A stretch of DNA of 64,000 nt from Micromonospora terminaliae (GTDB lineage: Bacteria > Actinomycetota > Actinomycetes > Mycobacteriales > Micromonosporaceae), in NCBI RefSeq assembly GCF_009671205.1, contig NZ_CP045309.1:2232001-2296000 (forward strand), in the 5' to 3' direction. How positions within the stretch are numbered: position 1 is the stretch's first letter; each line of letters begins with the position of its first letter. Shown piece after piece: positions 52,497 through 61,204 of the stretch. Position numbers and translations under genes: made by a program. The notes below the pieces were generated by a model. The model searched no databases and was not told the origin of the DNA. It worked only from the letters and a program-made list of their open reading frames with translations.

Positions 52497-54482
52497 CTAC
52501 TGGATGCGGGTGACCAGACCCGCCCACGGGTCGGCGAGCAGGAGGTCCAGTCGGCCGTCGCCGGTGATGTCGGCGGCCGCGAATCCGTACCTGCTGATGT
52601 CGGCGGCCGAGTACGGCTGGTAGATGACCTGGCGTCCCAGCCAGCCGTCCGGGCGTTGCAGTATCCCGCCGACGCCGGGGAACCCGGTGTGCGTGGTCAA
52701 CACGTCCAGCAGGCTGTCACCGTTCATGTCGGCGAGCAGCACGCCCGCGGGGTTGTCCCGGGACGGGTACACCCGCCACGTGCCGAGCGTGCCCGCCGCA
52801 TCCCGGGTCAGCATCTCCAGGCGACCGGAGGGACTGTTCCCCCCGACGCTGACCACCAGGTCCGCGCGGCCGTCGCCGTTCACGTCGCCCGCCGCGAACG
52901 AGCCGATGAACTCCCACGGGTCCGGGGGTACGGCGTACTCGACCGGTGCCGAGAACTCCCGCGGCGTGAGCTGGGTGAGCACCGAGATCACGTGATCGCG
53001 GAGGACAGCGACGTCCGGCCGGTCGTCTCCGGCAAGGTCCGCGACCACCACCTCGCCGTACTGCGGGAACAGACTGACCGGTCCGCCGAACGCCCCGCCG
53101 CCGGTGCCGTAGCGCACCATCGCGCCGGCGGCCCCGCCGACGACCAGATCCCGTACGCCGTCACCGTCGAGGTCGAGGACACGGGCGGAGGTGACCGAGG
53201 TGCCGAACGACACCGGTGTCGGGGCGGCCAACCCCTGCGGGGTCTGCCGGTAGACGTCGACGCCGTCCCCGCCGGTCATCACCAGGTCCGCTCGGCTGTC
53301 CCCGTCGACGTCGGCGATGGTCGGCGTGAGGCCGCCCCCGCTCGGCGAGATGGCGTGGTACCGGGGCGCCGCCAGGGTGTGATCGGCCTGCTGCACGAAC
53401 AGGTCGAACCCGACCTCGTAGGACTGCTCCACGGTCCGCTGGCTGGTGACCACCACGTCGTTCAGGCCGTCACCGGTCAGGTCCCCGCCCGCCAGGGCTA
53501 TCGCCTGCCCGGTCACCGCCCGCGCCTGCGCCGGCTGTAGCGTCAGCGACCCGTACGCCGCATGGGCGGTGGAGGTGACCGGTCCTGACCCGCTGGCACC
53601 CGTCACCGGCAGCACGTCACCCTGGTGCTGGGCCGAGAACGTCAGCGACTGCGCGCCCATCTGCACCACATGCTCTGCCCGGCCGCTGCCCAGCTCAACC
53701 TGTTTGAGCCAGGAACCGTTGAGGTAGAAGTCCACCGGGCCGGTCGGTCGGGAGCCGTCGGCGTTGCGTACCTCGGCGCTGAGCAGCACCCACTGTCCCG
53801 GTTCCGCATTCGGCGGGTACACCGTGAAGTCCATTTTCGTCGCCGGACCCGCGTGCCCGGAGACGTCGGGGGAGGTCCCGGTCGCCCCGTTGGGCGCCAC
53901 GGCACGAACTGAATATCCGTAGTGGCTGCCGCTGACGACGTTCTCGTCGCGGTACATGGTCGCCGTGGTCGAACCGATGGCCGTCCAGGTCTCGTACGGT
54001 GCGACCCGTAGGACCTCGTAACGGGCGGCGCCCGGCACCGCCTCCCACCGCACGTCCATGGAAGATCCTGTGGCGTTGACGTACACCCCGGCCGGCGCGG
54101 TGAACGCCGTCACGGCGTTGGCCTCCGTCGAGTAGGCCGACAGCTTCTTGCCGTATCCCGACTGGACCACGTAGAAGTACCGGGTGGCCGGCGTGAGGGC
54201 GGTGTCGGTGAACGACGTCGTCGGGACCGTGCCGACCACGGTGTACGGGCCGCCGGACACGGTGGCGCGCAGCACGCGGTAGAACGAGGTCGACGCGGTC
54301 GAGTTCCACGAGATCACGGCGGTGCTCGTGCCGGTGGCACGGGCGCTCACGCCCGCCGGTGGTACCAGGGAACCGGCCGCCGCGGCCGGTGGTGCGCACA
54401 CCAGTGTCAGCGTCGCGCAGGTGATCATGGCGGCAACCAGGGCACCGGACCGCCGGCCCGGGGAGAACTTGAACCGGATCAT
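52497..54482 (-). CDS. Secreted FN3 and FG-GAP/VCBS repeat protein
   Basis: The 661-aa protein has a signal peptide (core AAMITCATLTLVCAPPAAAA), two fibronectin type III domains (about 38-125 and 126-212), an Ig-like domain (about 215-310), and a C-terminal beta-propeller of FG-GAP/VCBS repeats. Calcium-type loops such as DLTGDGLNDVVV, DVDGDSRADLVM, DLDGDGVRDLVV and DVNGDGRADLVV recur about every 50-60 residues. No catalytic domain is seen, so a binding or adhesion role is likely. It is adjacent to, and on the same strand as, the GH6 cellulase, but a terminator hairpin lies between them. Confidence 0.87.
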   Translation of the reverse strand: MIRFKFSPGRRSGALVAAMITCATLTLVCAPPAAAAGSLVPPAGVSARATGTSTAVISWNSTASTSFYRVLRATVSGGPYTVVGTVPTTSFTDTALTPATRYFYVVQSGYGKKLSAYSTEANAVTAFTAPAGVYVNATGSSMDVRWEAVPGAARYEVLRVAPYETWTAIGSTTATMYRDENVVSGSHYGYSVRAVAPNGATGTSPDVSGHAGPATKMDFTVYPPNAEPGQWVLLSAEVRNADGSRPTGPVDFYLNGSWLKQVELGSGRAEHVVQMGAQSLTFSAQHQGDVLPVTGASGSGPVTSTAHAAYGSLTLQPAQARAVTGQAIALAGGDLTGDGLNDVVVTSQRTVEQSYEVGFDLFVQQADHTLAAPRYHAISPSGGGLTPTIADVDGDSRADLVMTGGDGVDVYRQTPQGLAAPTPVSFGTSVTSARVLDLDGDGVRDLVVGGAAGAMVRYGTGGGAFGGPVSLFPQYGEVVVADLAGDDRPDVAVLRDHVISVLTQLTPREFSAPVEYAVPPDPWEFIGSFAAGDVNGDGRADLVVSVGGNSPSGRLEMLTRDAAGTLGTWRVYPSRDNPAGVLLADMNGDSLLDVLTTHTGFPGVGGILQRPDGWLGRQVIYQPYSAADISRYGFAAADITGDGRLDLLLADPWAGLVTRIQ

Positions 54483-54588
54483 CAGTACCCCCCGTTGCCG
54501 GCGTTCGCCCAGTGTCTTGTTTGTACCCTCACCGCGGCCGCACCGCGAGTCCTGCCGCTGACGGCGCGGCGGTAGCCGCGGGAGAGGA

Positions 54589-54625
54589 CGGCCCGGCGCG
54601 GAGAGTGGTCCTCCGCGCCGGGCCG
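54589..54625 (-). terminator. Hairpin terminator of GH6 gene
   Basis: A perfect 15-bp stem (54589-54603 with 54611-54625) and 7-nt loop lie just past the GH6 stop codon, in the orientation of its transcription. Confidence 0.75.
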
Positions 54626-54642
54626 GGGGGATCGGGTGGGCG

Positions 54643-55989
54643 TCAGCTGGCCACGCAGGTGGCCGTCGCGCCCGGGCCGGTGCCGGTGCCCTGGAAGCCG
54701 AAGTTGGTCGACTGCCTGGCCCCGACGTGTCCGTTGTAGCTCACGTTGGTGAACCGGACGGTGCCGCTGGTGCCGCTGGCCTGGGCGTTCCAGGCGCCGG
54801 TGATCGCGGCGCCGCCGGGCAGCGTGATGGTCACGGTCCAGCCGTTGATGTCCGCGGAGCCGGCGGTGACCGTCACGCTCGCGGTGAACCCGCCGGACCA
54901 CTGGTTGACCGCCACCGACGCGGAGCAGCCGTTGCCGGTCGGCGGCGTGGTGGTGGGGGGAGCGGTGGTGGGCGGCGTGGTTGTCGGCGGCGCGGTGGTG
55001 GGCGGGTTGGGCGCACCGTTGGCCAGGCTGTAGGCGAGGTCGGGCTGGAACGAGCCGGCCGTGTAGCGGCAGCCGTCCGCTTCCCCGGGCGGCTTCACCC
55101 AGAGGTACGCGTCGATGTTGGCGTCGCCGGTGCTGGTCGTCGGGTACTGCCCGATGCGCCGGTCGGTGTTGTCGTCGGCGCACCAGTCTCCGCTGGCGCC
55201 CCCGTTGCGGCTGGTGTCGATGACCTGGCGCTTGCCCGAGATGCCCATGCCGTTGAGGGCGGAGATGACCGCCCGGCCGAAGTTCGCCTCGCCGGAGGTC
55301 GAGTTGAAGTTCGACACGTTGGTGAAGAAGCCGTCGGCGTACTGTACGCCGGCGGCCCGGAGCCGGTTGGCCGTCTCGCTCGCGCTGTTCCAGGTGGAGT
55401 GGCCGCCGTCGAGGTACACCTTGGCGTTGGGGTTGGCCGACTTGATGGTCTGGGTGGCCGTCGCGATCGCCTGGTTGCGCGCGCTGATCTCGCCGCTGCT
55501 CAGGCACGTCTGCAGGGCGAGCGAGTCGGTTTCCAGGATGATCAGGACCGTCTGGTTGCCGAGTCCTCTGGCGAAGTTGGACACCCAGGTCTGGTACTGG
55601 TTGAGGTCCGGCGCCCCGCCTGCGCTGGCCCCGCCGCAGTCCCGGTTGGTGATCTCGTACACCGACAGCACCGGGATCTGCTGCGCCGCGTTGGCGGCGC
55701 CGATGAACCCGGAGACCTCGGACTGCACGGTCGACGGGTTGAAGTTGGCGAACCAGCGGGCCTGCGGCTGACTCGCGATCTTGTCCCGGATGACGGCGGC
55801 ACGCGAGTCGCCGGGGTTGGCGGCGACCCAGCGGACGACGGCCGAACTCGGGTCGCGGTAGAGCGATCCGGACACCGTGCCGGCGGACGCGCCGCCCACC
55901 GCGAGGCAGACGCCGGCGGCGGCGGTGCCCGCGATCGCCGCCACACTGATGGCCGCCGATCTGCGGCGCCGGGGGGAGAGGATAGCCAC
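54643..55989 (-). CDS. Secreted GH6 cellulase with C-terminal CBM2
   Basis: The 448-aa extracellular cellulase has a signal peptide (RRRRSAAISVAAIAGTAAAG, cleaved near GASA), a GH6 domain, a Pro/Thr linker and a CBM2 cellulose-binding module. GH6 landmarks are IPVLSVYEITNRDCGGASAG, candidate acid Asp in IILETDSLAL, DTSRNGGASGDWC and base-region WVKPPGEADG. The linker repeats TTAPPTTTPP. CBM2 begins CSASVAVNQW with conserved Trp in NGWTVT and ITGAWNAQ. The GTG at 55989 follows AGGAGG by 9 nt. A CebR-type box lies about 40 bp upstream. A fragment nearly identical to part of this gene lies at 21056-21188. Confidence 0.93.
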   Translation of the reverse strand: MAILSPRRRRSAAISVAAIAGTAAAGVCLAVGGASAGTVSGSLYRDPSSAVVRWVAANPGDSRAAVIRDKIASQPQARWFANFNPSTVQSEVSGFIGAANAAQQIPVLSVYEITNRDCGGASAGGAPDLNQYQTWVSNFARGLGNQTVLIILETDSLALQTCLSSGEISARNQAIATATQTIKSANPNAKVYLDGGHSTWNSASETANRLRAAGVQYADGFFTNVSNFNSTSGEANFGRAVISALNGMGISGKRQVIDTSRNGGASGDWCADDNTDRRIGQYPTTSTGDANIDAYLWVKPPGEADGCRYTAGSFQPDLAYSLANGAPNPPTTAPPTTTPPTTAPPTTTPPTGNGCSASVAVNQWSGGFTASVTVTAGSADINGWTVTITLPGGAAITGAWNAQASGTSGTVRFTNVSYNGHVGARQSTNFGFQGTGTGPGATATCVAS

Positions 55990-56027
55990 GACGTGTTTCC
56001 TCCTGATCACATAGATGTGTCTAAGTT

Positions 56028-56045
56028 CATGGGAGCGTTCCCATG
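56028..56045. promoter_or_regulatory. CebR-type operator
   Basis: The palindrome contains TGGGAGCGTTCCCA, one base from the consensus TGGGAGCGCTCCCA bound by the cellobiose-responsive LacI-family repressor CebR in actinomycetes. It lies about 40 bp before the cellulase start, so induction by cello-oligosaccharides is expected. Confidence 0.8.
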
Positions 56046-56133
56046 GACGGTAGCGGAGGCGCGCCCCGCTGCCAAGATGTGAAGACTCGTCGATGAGGCT
56101 GGCCGACGGCCGAACCGTCCGGAGGATGATCAC

Positions 56134-56379
56134 GTGCGAGACAGGGGAGAGTGGACGGCTGCGACCGCAGGCGCGACGATCGAGTTCCTGCCGGGTCAGG
56201 GCGACGACCCCGCGTCGGTGGAGAACATCGATGCCCGCATCTACCGCGACGACGGCGTGTGCCACCACGCGACCTTCATGACGCCGGACGAGATCGCCCG
56301 CGTCCTGACGCGTTGGGTGCGGGCCGACCCGGGTAGGGATGATCGATTGCCGGCGGGCGGCGAGCCGGACGCGGTGTAG
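56134..56379 (+). CDS. Small conserved actinobacterial protein of unknown function
   Basis: The 81-aa product has no signal or membrane segment. It begins with a beta-rich segment (GATIEFLPGQGDDP) and contains a DARIYRDDGVCHHATFMT stretch with one Cys and two His, followed by a helix (PDEIARVLTRWVRADPG). The GTG at 56134 follows GGAGG by 8 nt. It is isolated and divergent from the cellulase gene. No family is assigned. Confidence 0.6.
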   Translation: MRDRGEWTAATAGATIEFLPGQGDDPASVENIDARIYRDDGVCHHATFMTPDEIARVLTRWVRADPGRDDRLPAGGEPDAV

Positions 56380-56449
56380 GGTGCGCGACGGTTGACGTCA
56401 CGCGCGTTGGTGGTCTGACGCGTTCCCGCGCGGAAGGTGGAGTCGCACG

Positions 56450-57208
56450 GTGCTCAGGATGGTGCTGTGGAGGTCGGTCGCGGTGGTCGCCGTCTGTGTG
56501 GCGACCGCGTGCGACTCGTCAGCTGCCCGCCCGGCGGATCCGCCAGCGGGCGCGACGACTCCCTCCACCGCGCAGGCGACCGCCTCGGCCACCACCACGA
56601 AGGCAGCTTCCCCGGCAGTTCCGGCGACCGGTGGATCCGGCTACTCCCCGGCGCTGTCCATGCGCCTGGTGACCACGGACGCACTGCCGGCCGGGTTCAC
56701 CGTGGAGGGGATCGCGACAACCATGCCGCGCGATGCCGGAGACCAGCGCCCGGCCGCCGACGTTCCCTGTTCGGACATGATCCCGCTGTTGTCGGGCAGG
56801 CGGCTGACCGGGACCCCGTCGGCGATGGCCGCAGTCACCGTCAGCCATGACGCGGAGCCCGGCTGGCCCTGGGTGGCGAACGAGGTCCTCAGAACCTACG
56901 CCGATGACGGCGCACGTCGAGCCATGACCGACCTGCGAACCTTCGTCGGCCGTTGCCCCACCGTCGTGGCGTCGTCCGGCGACAGGTACCGCTACGCGGT
57001 GGCGCCAGGACCGCGGCTGGGCGACGACAGTGTTCACCTCAGCAGCCACACCTCCGGTGCCGAGACGCTGGAATGGGACAGCATCCTCGTCCGGACCGGA
57101 ACCGCTCTGGTGGTCGTCCATGAGGAGGGGAACAGACCCGGCGGCGACACACACCTCACCCAGCTCGCCGAGGCCGCGCTCCGCACCTACCAGGCGACCG
57201 GATCCTGA
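56450..57208 (+). CDS. Lipoprotein of unknown function
   Basis: The 252-aa product has a lipoprotein signal with lipobox ATAC (Cys near residue 21), a Pro/Ala/Thr/Ser-rich spacer and a sensor-like extracytoplasmic domain of about 170 residues. Two Cys in DVPCSDMIPLL and FVGRCPTVV could form a disulfide. The pattern resembles mycobacterial LpqN/PknH-like extracytoplasmic domains, but this is only suggestive. The GTG at 56450 lies 7 nt after GGAAGGTGGAG. The next small lipoprotein-like gene follows by about 40 bp. Confidence 0.7.
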   Translation: MLRMVLWRSVAVVAVCVATACDSSAARPADPPAGATTPSTAQATASATTTKAASPAVPATGGSGYSPALSMRLVTTDALPAGFTVEGIATTMPRDAGDQRPAADVPCSDMIPLLSGRRLTGTPSAMAAVTVSHDAEPGWPWVANEVLRTYADDGARRAMTDLRTFVGRCPTVVASSGDRYRYAVAPGPRLGDDSVHLSSHTSGAETLEWDSILVRTGTALVVVHEEGNRPGGDTHLTQLAEAALRTYQATGS

Positions 57209-57246
57209 GGGCCTCAGGTGCTGGTGGTGGCCGAGGGTTCGTACCC

Positions 57247-57801
57247 ATGACGGCGCGCAGGTCGGTGCTGCTGGCCGTGTGCGGCGCGGCCGCTGCCGTG
57301 CTGCTGGCGGTCGTCGGGTGCGCCACAGCGGGATTCCTGCTCAGCGGTGACGATCCGACGGACCCGCGCACGTGCCAGGAGTCCGTGCAGGTCGCGGAGG
57401 CGAAGGTCCGCACCGGCCGGTGGGACCCGCCCACCGACCTGCCGGACCTCGGCGACTACCCGGAGATCCACTGGCAGCTGCGCGCCCCAGGGAACCCGTG
57501 TTCGAGGATGCCCGGCCCTACCGACTTCGCGTACCAGGGCGTGGTCCGGCTGCGACCGGGGGACGCGCAGGCATTGGCGAAGCGGTACGAGTTCGTGCCG
57601 TGGGCATCAGTCAAAAAGGATGAACTTCCGCACGGCAGCAGCCCCGCGGACGTGTGGCCGGCGCTGGTGCCGTTCCTGCCGAGCGAGCCGCGGTGGCTGC
57701 ACAGCAGGTCCTACAACGAAACCCCTCCGTCGCCGCGGTGGCGGGTCGCGTTTCTCGATGTCGAGCACCAGACGCTGTTGTTCATGCTCAACGACCACTA
57801 A
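57247..57801 (+). CDS. Membrane-anchored or lipoprotein of unknown function
   Basis: The 184-aa product has an N-terminal hydrophobic segment ending in VVGC (Cys near residue 25), compatible with a lipobox or a signal anchor. The extracytoplasmic part contains two further Cys (DPRTCQESVQ and GNPCSRMPG) and several Trp residues, ending in RWRVAFLDVEHQTLLFMLND. No family is recognised. It is probably co-transcribed with the preceding lipoprotein. Confidence 0.65.
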   Translation: MTARRSVLLAVCGAAAAVLLAVVGCATAGFLLSGDDPTDPRTCQESVQVAEAKVRTGRWDPPTDLPDLGDYPEIHWQLRAPGNPCSRMPGPTDFAYQGVVRLRPGDAQALAKRYEFVPWASVKKDELPHGSSPADVWPALVPFLPSEPRWLHSRSYNETPPSPRWRVAFLDVEHQTLLFMLNDH

Positions 57802-57918
57802 CCGGCGCCTGCCCAGCCCGCGCGGCTACCAGGGCCGAACGTAGGGCGACGGATCACAGATTCGGCTCGATCCGGTCCCCGGGCCGATCGGTGCACTCGG
57901 CGGTCCGGCGCCTGCTCC

Positions 57919-57924
57919 TAAGCT
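57919..57924 (+). promoter_or_regulatory. -10 box, candidate leaderless promoter
   Basis: TAAGCT fits TANNNT and lies 7 nt before the GTG at 57932. No ribosome binding site is present. Confidence 0.45.
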
Positions 57925-57931
57925 CTCCAAC

Positions 57932-58867
57932 GTGCCCCTCAAGATCTCCTCACTTCTCCGGCTGCCGAGCTACGACCTCGTCGACCACTACCCCGATCTC
58001 GCGCCGCTGCGGCGCGCGCTGCACGCCGAGGACTGGCCGGCCGTCGTCGCCTTCTTCGACCAGTTGCCGGAGCACGACGACCCGACAGTCGCCACCGCGA
58101 TGGTCGCCGAGACGAAGGGTGTGGAGACGTTCCTGCGGACGGCGGGAGGCGGGCCGGCCGGGTCGACCCTGGCCGGTACGTTGCTCGGCGCCCGGTTGGT
58201 GTGGATGGCGTGGCAGGCCCGGGGGTCGGCGCGGGCCCGGTACACCAGCAACCGCCAGTTCGCGTCCTTCCACGAGATCCTCCGCGAGGCCGAGCGGGTG
58301 CTCGGCGACGTGACCGCGGAGGAGCCGGGCAACATCGCCGCGTGGACGGCCCGGCTGCGTACCGCCCGGGGCCTCCAGATGGGGCAGGCGGAGGCGAACC
58401 GGCGGTACGAGCGCGCCGCGAAGGCACGGTCCGATCCGTTCTATGCCCAGCTGACCCACGTCCAGCAGCTGTGCCCGAAGTGGGGCGGTTCGCTGGACCA
58501 GCTGCTCGGCTTCGCGCGGCGCTGCGCCGCGGCGTCGCCGCCCGGGTCGCTCAACGCGGCGGCCGTGGCCGAGGCCCACCTGGAGTTCGCGTACGAGTCG
58601 GGCATCGCCCACCTGCGTTCGCCGGCCGTGCTCGACGAGATCCGGGACGCCGTGGCCAGGTCGGTCGGGCACCCGGACTACCGGCCCGTGCACGGTTGGG
58701 TCCAGGCCGAGTGCAGCTTCTCGTACGTCCTCTGGCTAGCCGGTGACCGGTCCGGCGCCGCCGCCCGGCTGGCTGCGCTCGGCAACCGCATCACCATCTA
58801 CCCCTGGGGCAGCCCCCGGGAACTCCGCAGCGTGCGGCGGAAGCTCCGCGGGGCCGACGCGCGGTGA
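57932..58867 (+). CDS. Hypothetical alpha-helical repeat protein, DUF4034-like
   Basis: The 311-aa soluble protein is predicted to be almost entirely helical, with TPR-like helix pairs. Segments such as LHAEDWPAVVAFFDQLPEHD at the start and AAWTARLRTARGLQMGQAEA recall DUF4034-type actinobacterial proteins. It has no catalytic motif, signal or membrane segment. The GTG start is supported by a leaderless promoter. The function is unknown. Confidence 0.65.
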   Translation: MPLKISSLLRLPSYDLVDHYPDLAPLRRALHAEDWPAVVAFFDQLPEHDDPTVATAMVAETKGVETFLRTAGGGPAGSTLAGTLLGARLVWMAWQARGSARARYTSNRQFASFHEILREAERVLGDVTAEEPGNIAAWTARLRTARGLQMGQAEANRRYERAAKARSDPFYAQLTHVQQLCPKWGGSLDQLLGFARRCAAASPPGSLNAAAVAEAHLEFAYESGIAHLRSPAVLDEIRDAVARSVGHPDYRPVHGWVQAECSFSYVLWLAGDRSGAAARLAALGNRITIYPWGSPRELRSVRRKLRGADAR

Positions 58868-58992
58868 TGCGGCCCGCGGTCGACGGCGTACCCGCGCTGT
58901 TCGTCGTCGCGGCAGACGGGCCGGGATGGCTCGACGCTCCCGGCGGCTCGCCTCGCGGTCGGGTCCTGTGCGGCCGGCGGCGGCGCGGCGGC

Positions 58993-58998
58993 TAGGCT
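58993..58998 (+). promoter_or_regulatory. -10 box for leader ORF and mmcQ-like gene
   Basis: TAGGCT lies exactly 6 nt before the ATG at 59005, giving a predicted leaderless transcript whose first codons are those of a 12-codon ORF. Confidence 0.5.
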
Positions 58999-59004
58999 TC
59001 CCGG

Positions 59005-59043
59005 ATGCAGGAGGCGGTGTCCGGAAGCGACCTCGATGGCTGA
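59005..59043 (+). CDS. 12-codon leaderless leader ORF (MQEAVSGSDLDG)
   Basis: The ORF starts at the predicted transcription start and ends with TGA at 59041-59043, overlapping the ATG of the MmcQ-like gene at 59036 in another frame. Ribosomes starting leaderlessly could terminate here and reinitiate, coupling translation of the two. No amino-acid run typical of attenuators is seen. Its reality rests on promoter spacing only. Confidence 0.35.
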   Translation: MQEAVSGSDLDG

Positions 59044-59422
59044 CGCGGACGACGTCCGTCACCTCGCGCTGGCGCTGCCTCACGTGGTCGAGATCGACAG
59101 TGACGGCTTCGACTTCCGGGTCGGCGGCAAGGGATTCGTCTGGTCCTACCCCGAGCGCAGACCCGGCTCGCCGCGCCGCATCCGGACCGACATCGCGGTG
59201 CTGTACGTGGGCGACGAGGCGGAGAAGCAGGCGTTGCTCCTCGGCGAGCCGGAGGTCTTCTTCACGACGCCCGCGTACGACGGCCTGCCCCTGGTCATGC
59301 TGCGCCTGACACAGGTGAGCGCCGACCGGTTGACGGAGCTCGTCACCGACGCGTGGCGCATGCGTGCCCCCGACTCGCTCGTCGGTGACCTCGATGACGG
59401 CGACGGCCACCCGTCCACCTGA
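59036..59422 (+). CDS. MmcQ/YjbR family protein
   Basis: The 128-aa protein belongs to the MmcQ/YjbR (DUF419) family, a double-wing DNA-binding-like fold of unknown role. Typical segments are the N-terminal DVRHLALALPHVVEID, FRVGGKGFVWSYPER and EVFFTTPAYDGLPLVMLRL, with a C-terminal helix LTELVTDAWRM. The ATG at 59036 overlaps the end of a short leaderless ORF. Confidence 0.87.
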   Translation: MADADDVRHLALALPHVVEIDSDGFDFRVGGKGFVWSYPERRPGSPRRIRTDIAVLYVGDEAEKQALLLGEPEVFFTTPAYDGLPLVMLRLTQVSADRLTELVTDAWRMRAPDSLVGDLDDGDGHPST

Positions 59423-59448
59423 GCGCGGAGGGCCCGGTCGGGCAGGGC

Positions 59449-60204
59449 TCAGAGCCAGGGTGGTGGGCCCTCGAAGGCGAGAGCGTAAACGTCGAACAGG
59501 ACCGCCGCCTCCACGCCCAGCGCCGGCCCGCCCTGACGGGCCGCCCAGGTCAGGAACGGCCCGGGCTCCGGTCCGGCCACTCCCAGGCCCTGGGTGTATT
59601 CCGCGTGCGCGGCCAGCGAGGCGATGCCGCGCCGCAACGGTTCACCGGTGACGTCCACGCCGTGCGTGGGACGCTCGGCGCCGCCGAAGCAGACGTAGCG
59701 CACCCCGCCCCAGGGCGGCAGCCCCTCGTCCACCAGCTCCGGGAAGATCCACCGGTTGCCGGCGTCGCGGGCGGCGTCCAGCGTGGCCAGTCCCACCGCC
59801 CGGTGGTCGGCCTGGTTCGTCATACCGCCCACCATGCGGACGGTGAACGCGCCCGAGACGATCACCTCGGGCCGGTGGCGGCGGATCGCCCGCACGATGT
59901 CGCGGCGCAGGTCCGGCCCGTACTCGACGACGCCGTCGCGGTGGTCGAGGAACTCCACGACGTGTACGCCGACCTCCCGGGCCCCGGCGCGCTCCTCCTC
60001 CTCGCGCAGCGGCCCGGCCTGGTCCGGGTGCATACCGTCGATCCCCGCCTCGCCCCGGGTGGCCAACAGATAGGTGACCTGCTTGCCCTGAGCGGTCCAG
60101 CGGGCGATCGCCGAGGCCGCACCGTACTCGATGTCGTCCGGGTGTGCGACCACCGCGAGGCAGCGGTCCCAGTCCTCCGGCAGCGCCGGCAGCAACTCGT
60201 CCAC
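59449..60204 (-). CDS. PIG-L family deacetylase
   Basis: The 251-aa zinc-dependent N-acetyl-sugar deacetylase-like protein has the metal motif AHPDD near residue 20 and a second metal His in QADHRAVG near residue 135. The family includes MshB and Mca of mycothiol metabolism, but this could be another substrate class. The GTG at 60204 is chosen because TACGGT lies 7 nt upstream (leaderless) and homology starts there. It is divergent from the esterase gene, with about 85 bp between the starts. Confidence 0.88.
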   Translation of the reverse strand: MDELLPALPEDWDRCLAVVAHPDDIEYGAASAIARWTAQGKQVTYLLATRGEAGIDGMHPDQAGPLREEEERAGAREVGVHVVEFLDHRDGVVEYGPDLRRDIVRAIRRHRPEVIVSGAFTVRMVGGMTNQADHRAVGLATLDAARDAGNRWIFPELVDEGLPPWGGVRYVCFGGAERPTHGVDVTGEPLRRGIASLAAHAEYTQGLGVAGPEPGPFLTWAARQGGPALGVEAAVLFDVYALAFEGPPPWL

Positions 60205-60289
60205 GGTCCCGACCGTAACGGCCCGGTCACCCGTCCGGTACCGCCGTGTCGGCGACACCGACCTCCGCCGGGCCGGTGATACTGACCGG

Positions 60290-61204
60290 GTGGACCCCAA
60301 CCGGCTCCACCCGCAGGCGCGGGCGGCCATGCGAGTCCAGCAGCGCGTCCCGCTCACCCGGGCCAACCTGCCGGCCGCACGGCTCAGCATGGTCCAGGCG
60401 ACGCCCGCCGAGGTGGGCACCGGGCCGGCGATCCGGTCCGTGACGACCGTCGACGCCGGTGGCGTGCCCGCCCGCCTCTACCGCGACGGCGACGACGACG
60501 CGAAGCCGGTGGTCCTCTACGCGCACGGCGGCGGCTGGGTGATGGGCGGTGTGGACACCCACGACGGGCTCTGCCGGCACCTGGCGGCCGAGTCCGGCTG
60601 GGCCGTGCTGTCCGTGGACTACCGGCTCGCGCCCGAGCATCCGTACCCGGCGCCGGTGGACGACATGGTGCGCGCGCTCACCTGGCTGCGCGGGCCCGAG
60701 GCGCCCCGGCACGGCCTCGACCCACACCGGACAGCGGTGGCCGGTGACTCCTCGGGAGGGCACCTGGCGGCGGTGACCGCCCGGCGTGCCCGGGACGCCG
60801 GAATCCGGCTGGCGGGACAGCTCCTCGTCTGCCCGGTCATCGACCCCACGGCGGACTACCCGGCGCTGGACGAGTACGGCCTGGACCGGGAGGAGATGCG
60901 CTTCTTCTGGGACGCGTTCGCCCCACCCGGCGTGGACCGTACGCAGCCGGATCTGAACCCCCTGCGGGCCGACCTCAGCGGCCTGCCGCCCGCCGTGGTC
61001 GTCACCGCCGAGTTCGACCTGCTGTCCGCCGAGGGGGAGCGGTACGCCGCCGGACTGCTGGCCGCGGGCGTTCCCGTCACCGCGACCCGCTACCAGGGGC
61101 TCATCCACAACTTCCCGCGGAAGCTGGCCCTGTTCGACGCCGCCCACGTCGCCCTGGCGCAGCTGGCCGCCGCGCTGCACCGCTGGTCCGAGGAGGAACC
61201 ATGA
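60290..61204 (+). CDS. HSL-family alpha/beta-hydrolase (esterase/lipase)
   Basis: The 304-aa hydrolase has the hormone-sensitive-lipase oxyanion motif HGGGW near residue 82, the nucleophile elbow GDSSGG (Ser near 151), Asp in TAEFDLLSAEGE and His in YQGLIHNF. It hydrolyses small esters; the substrate is unknown. The GTG at 60290 has GATACT 6 nt upstream, possibly leaderless. The stop overlaps the next start (ATGA), so it is co-translated with a DHFR-like reductase. Confidence 0.9.
   Translation: MDPNRLHPQARAAMRVQQRVPLTRANLPAARLSMVQATPAEVGTGPAIRSVTTVDAGGVPARLYRDGDDDAKPVVLYAHGGGWVMGGVDTHDGLCRHLAAESGWAVLSVDYRLAPEHPYPAPVDDMVRALTWLRGPEAPRHGLDPHRTAVAGDSSGGHLAAVTARRARDAGIRLAGQLLVCPVIDPTADYPALDEYGLDREEMRFFWDAFAPPGVDRTQPDLNPLRADLSGLPPAVVVTAEFDLLSAEGERYAAGLLAAGVPVTATRYQGLIHNFPRKLALFDAAHVALAQLAAALHRWSEEEP

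Noticed and set aside
54940..55010. Short tandem GC-rich repeats
   Set aside because: They encode the Pro/Thr linker of the GH6-CBM2 cellulase and need no separate explanation.
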